Source of the DNA: Paraescarpia echinospica
Taxonomy: Eukaryota; Annelida; Polychaeta; Sabellida; Siboglinidae
Length of the DNA: 64,000 nt
Assembly (NCBI GenBank): GCA_020002185.1
Contig: CM034531.1
Span: 82,107,360 to 82,171,359 of the forward strand
Reading direction: 5' to 3'
Shown: positions 63,386 to 64,000 of the stretch, piece by piece
Position numbering within the stretch: the first letter of the stretch is position 1
Layout: each line of letters starts with the position of its first letter
Made by a program: the position numbers and the translations under genes
The notes under the pieces: generated by a model
Databases searched by the model: none
Told to the model about the DNA's origin: nothing
What the model saw: the letters and a program-made list of their open reading frames with translations, nothing else

Positions 63386-64000
63386 CACGGACATATACAT
63401 ATCTGCCACTTTTACATTTTGAAACATAAACCTCTCCTCTCAATAGAGGACAATATGTTTAACAGTCTGTAACTAGAATGGGCAGACATGCGATGAAAAA
63501 ACAATTTGATTTCAACTGCCCAACAATTGTGTGAATTTGAATTGAAAGAATCATTCAACAAAGACTGAATGGAAGTGAATTGTGTAAAGGGAGTTGAATT
63601 TCATTAATTGATTGAAAACAAATTGTTTACATTTGTTTAATAAAAACTAAATATGTTAGTCTGGGATCTGTGAACAATGTAGACTGAGCAGGTAATGGAT
63701 GAGCTGTTCCTGAAACTACACGAACAGACCAGTCAGCTGATAAGTTCCGTCTACAGATATACCTGCTCAGTGAAACACTGCAGACATCGTAAGTGAATAA
63801 CTGGGCGCCATGTGTGAGATTGAGGTGACTCCAGACAGCACACAACATGGCTGAGTACAGCTTTAGAAAAACCTCCACATGTATTATCAATTCAACTACT
63901 CCCTTTTAATAATTTATGTCTGAAGAGCTCCACAGTCTGACACAACCAACTTTAATCATTGTGCAGACTAGTCATGCTTAACTTTACACAGCAGTATGAT
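63386..64000. other. PCCA intron, no exon recognised
   Basis: AT-rich. An 87-residue minus-strand frame at 63627-63890 does not match any PCCA segment. Confidence 0.4.

Noticed and set aside
62369..63472. Open frames of 352, 340, 329 and 309 residues
   Set aside because: All are readings of the 42-bp array, open on both strands; not proteins.
63627..63890. Upstream PCCA exon
   Set aside because: The translation lacks the VANRGEIACR-type block expected upstream of MADEA, and no matching splice phase was found.

Overview
The window is animal nuclear DNA, most likely from a lophotrochozoan and probably a mollusc. The evidence is small exons with GT-AG junctions, long introns, microsatellites and minisatellites, and a mixed load of non-LTR, Penelope-like, hAT, piggyBac, P-element and unclassified DNA transposon remnants. 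Most long open frames are tandem repeats, not genes. The taxon is an inference from gene and transposon content.

Right half (about 25.8-60.4 kb, minus strand): the 3' part of PCCA, the alpha (biotin carboxylase / biotin carrier) subunit of mitochondrial propionyl-CoA carboxylase. I reconstructed 20 exons, 1920 coding bases, 639 residues plus stop, whose phases all join. They run from just before the conserved MADEA segment to the final VELE and stop. Upstream exons (targeting peptide and start of the N-terminal domain) lie beyond base 64000.

Left end (2.7-5.5 kb, minus strand): five in-phase exons of a second gene that align with the N-terminal (suppressor / MIR) domain of the IP3-receptor / ryanodine-receptor superfamily. 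Its other exons were not found here.

Between the genes (about 6-25 kb) I see no convincing host gene. This interval holds LINE pieces, a Gypsy fragment, a P-element-like transposase remnant, a 3.1 kb element with long inverted repeats carrying a broken XPG-like nuclease gene (Academ-like by inference), fold-back elements, and stretches with nothing recognisable.

The most unusual pattern is in the introns. Several are built from minisatellites whose repeat unit contains the adjacent splice junction: the last bases of an exon plus its donor, or an acceptor plus the first bases of the exon. Intron 17-18 and intron 10-11 consist almost entirely of one donor-seeded and one acceptor-seeded array, so each carries many near-copies of its own splice site. 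The IP3R-like gene shows the same thing. At least four transposon insertions (RTE-like LINE, hAT, Penelope-like, hAT with nested piggyBac) lie inside such arrays. Separately, intron 3-4 holds an inverted, nearly intact copy of exon 6, which would be antisense to that exon in the pre-mRNA.
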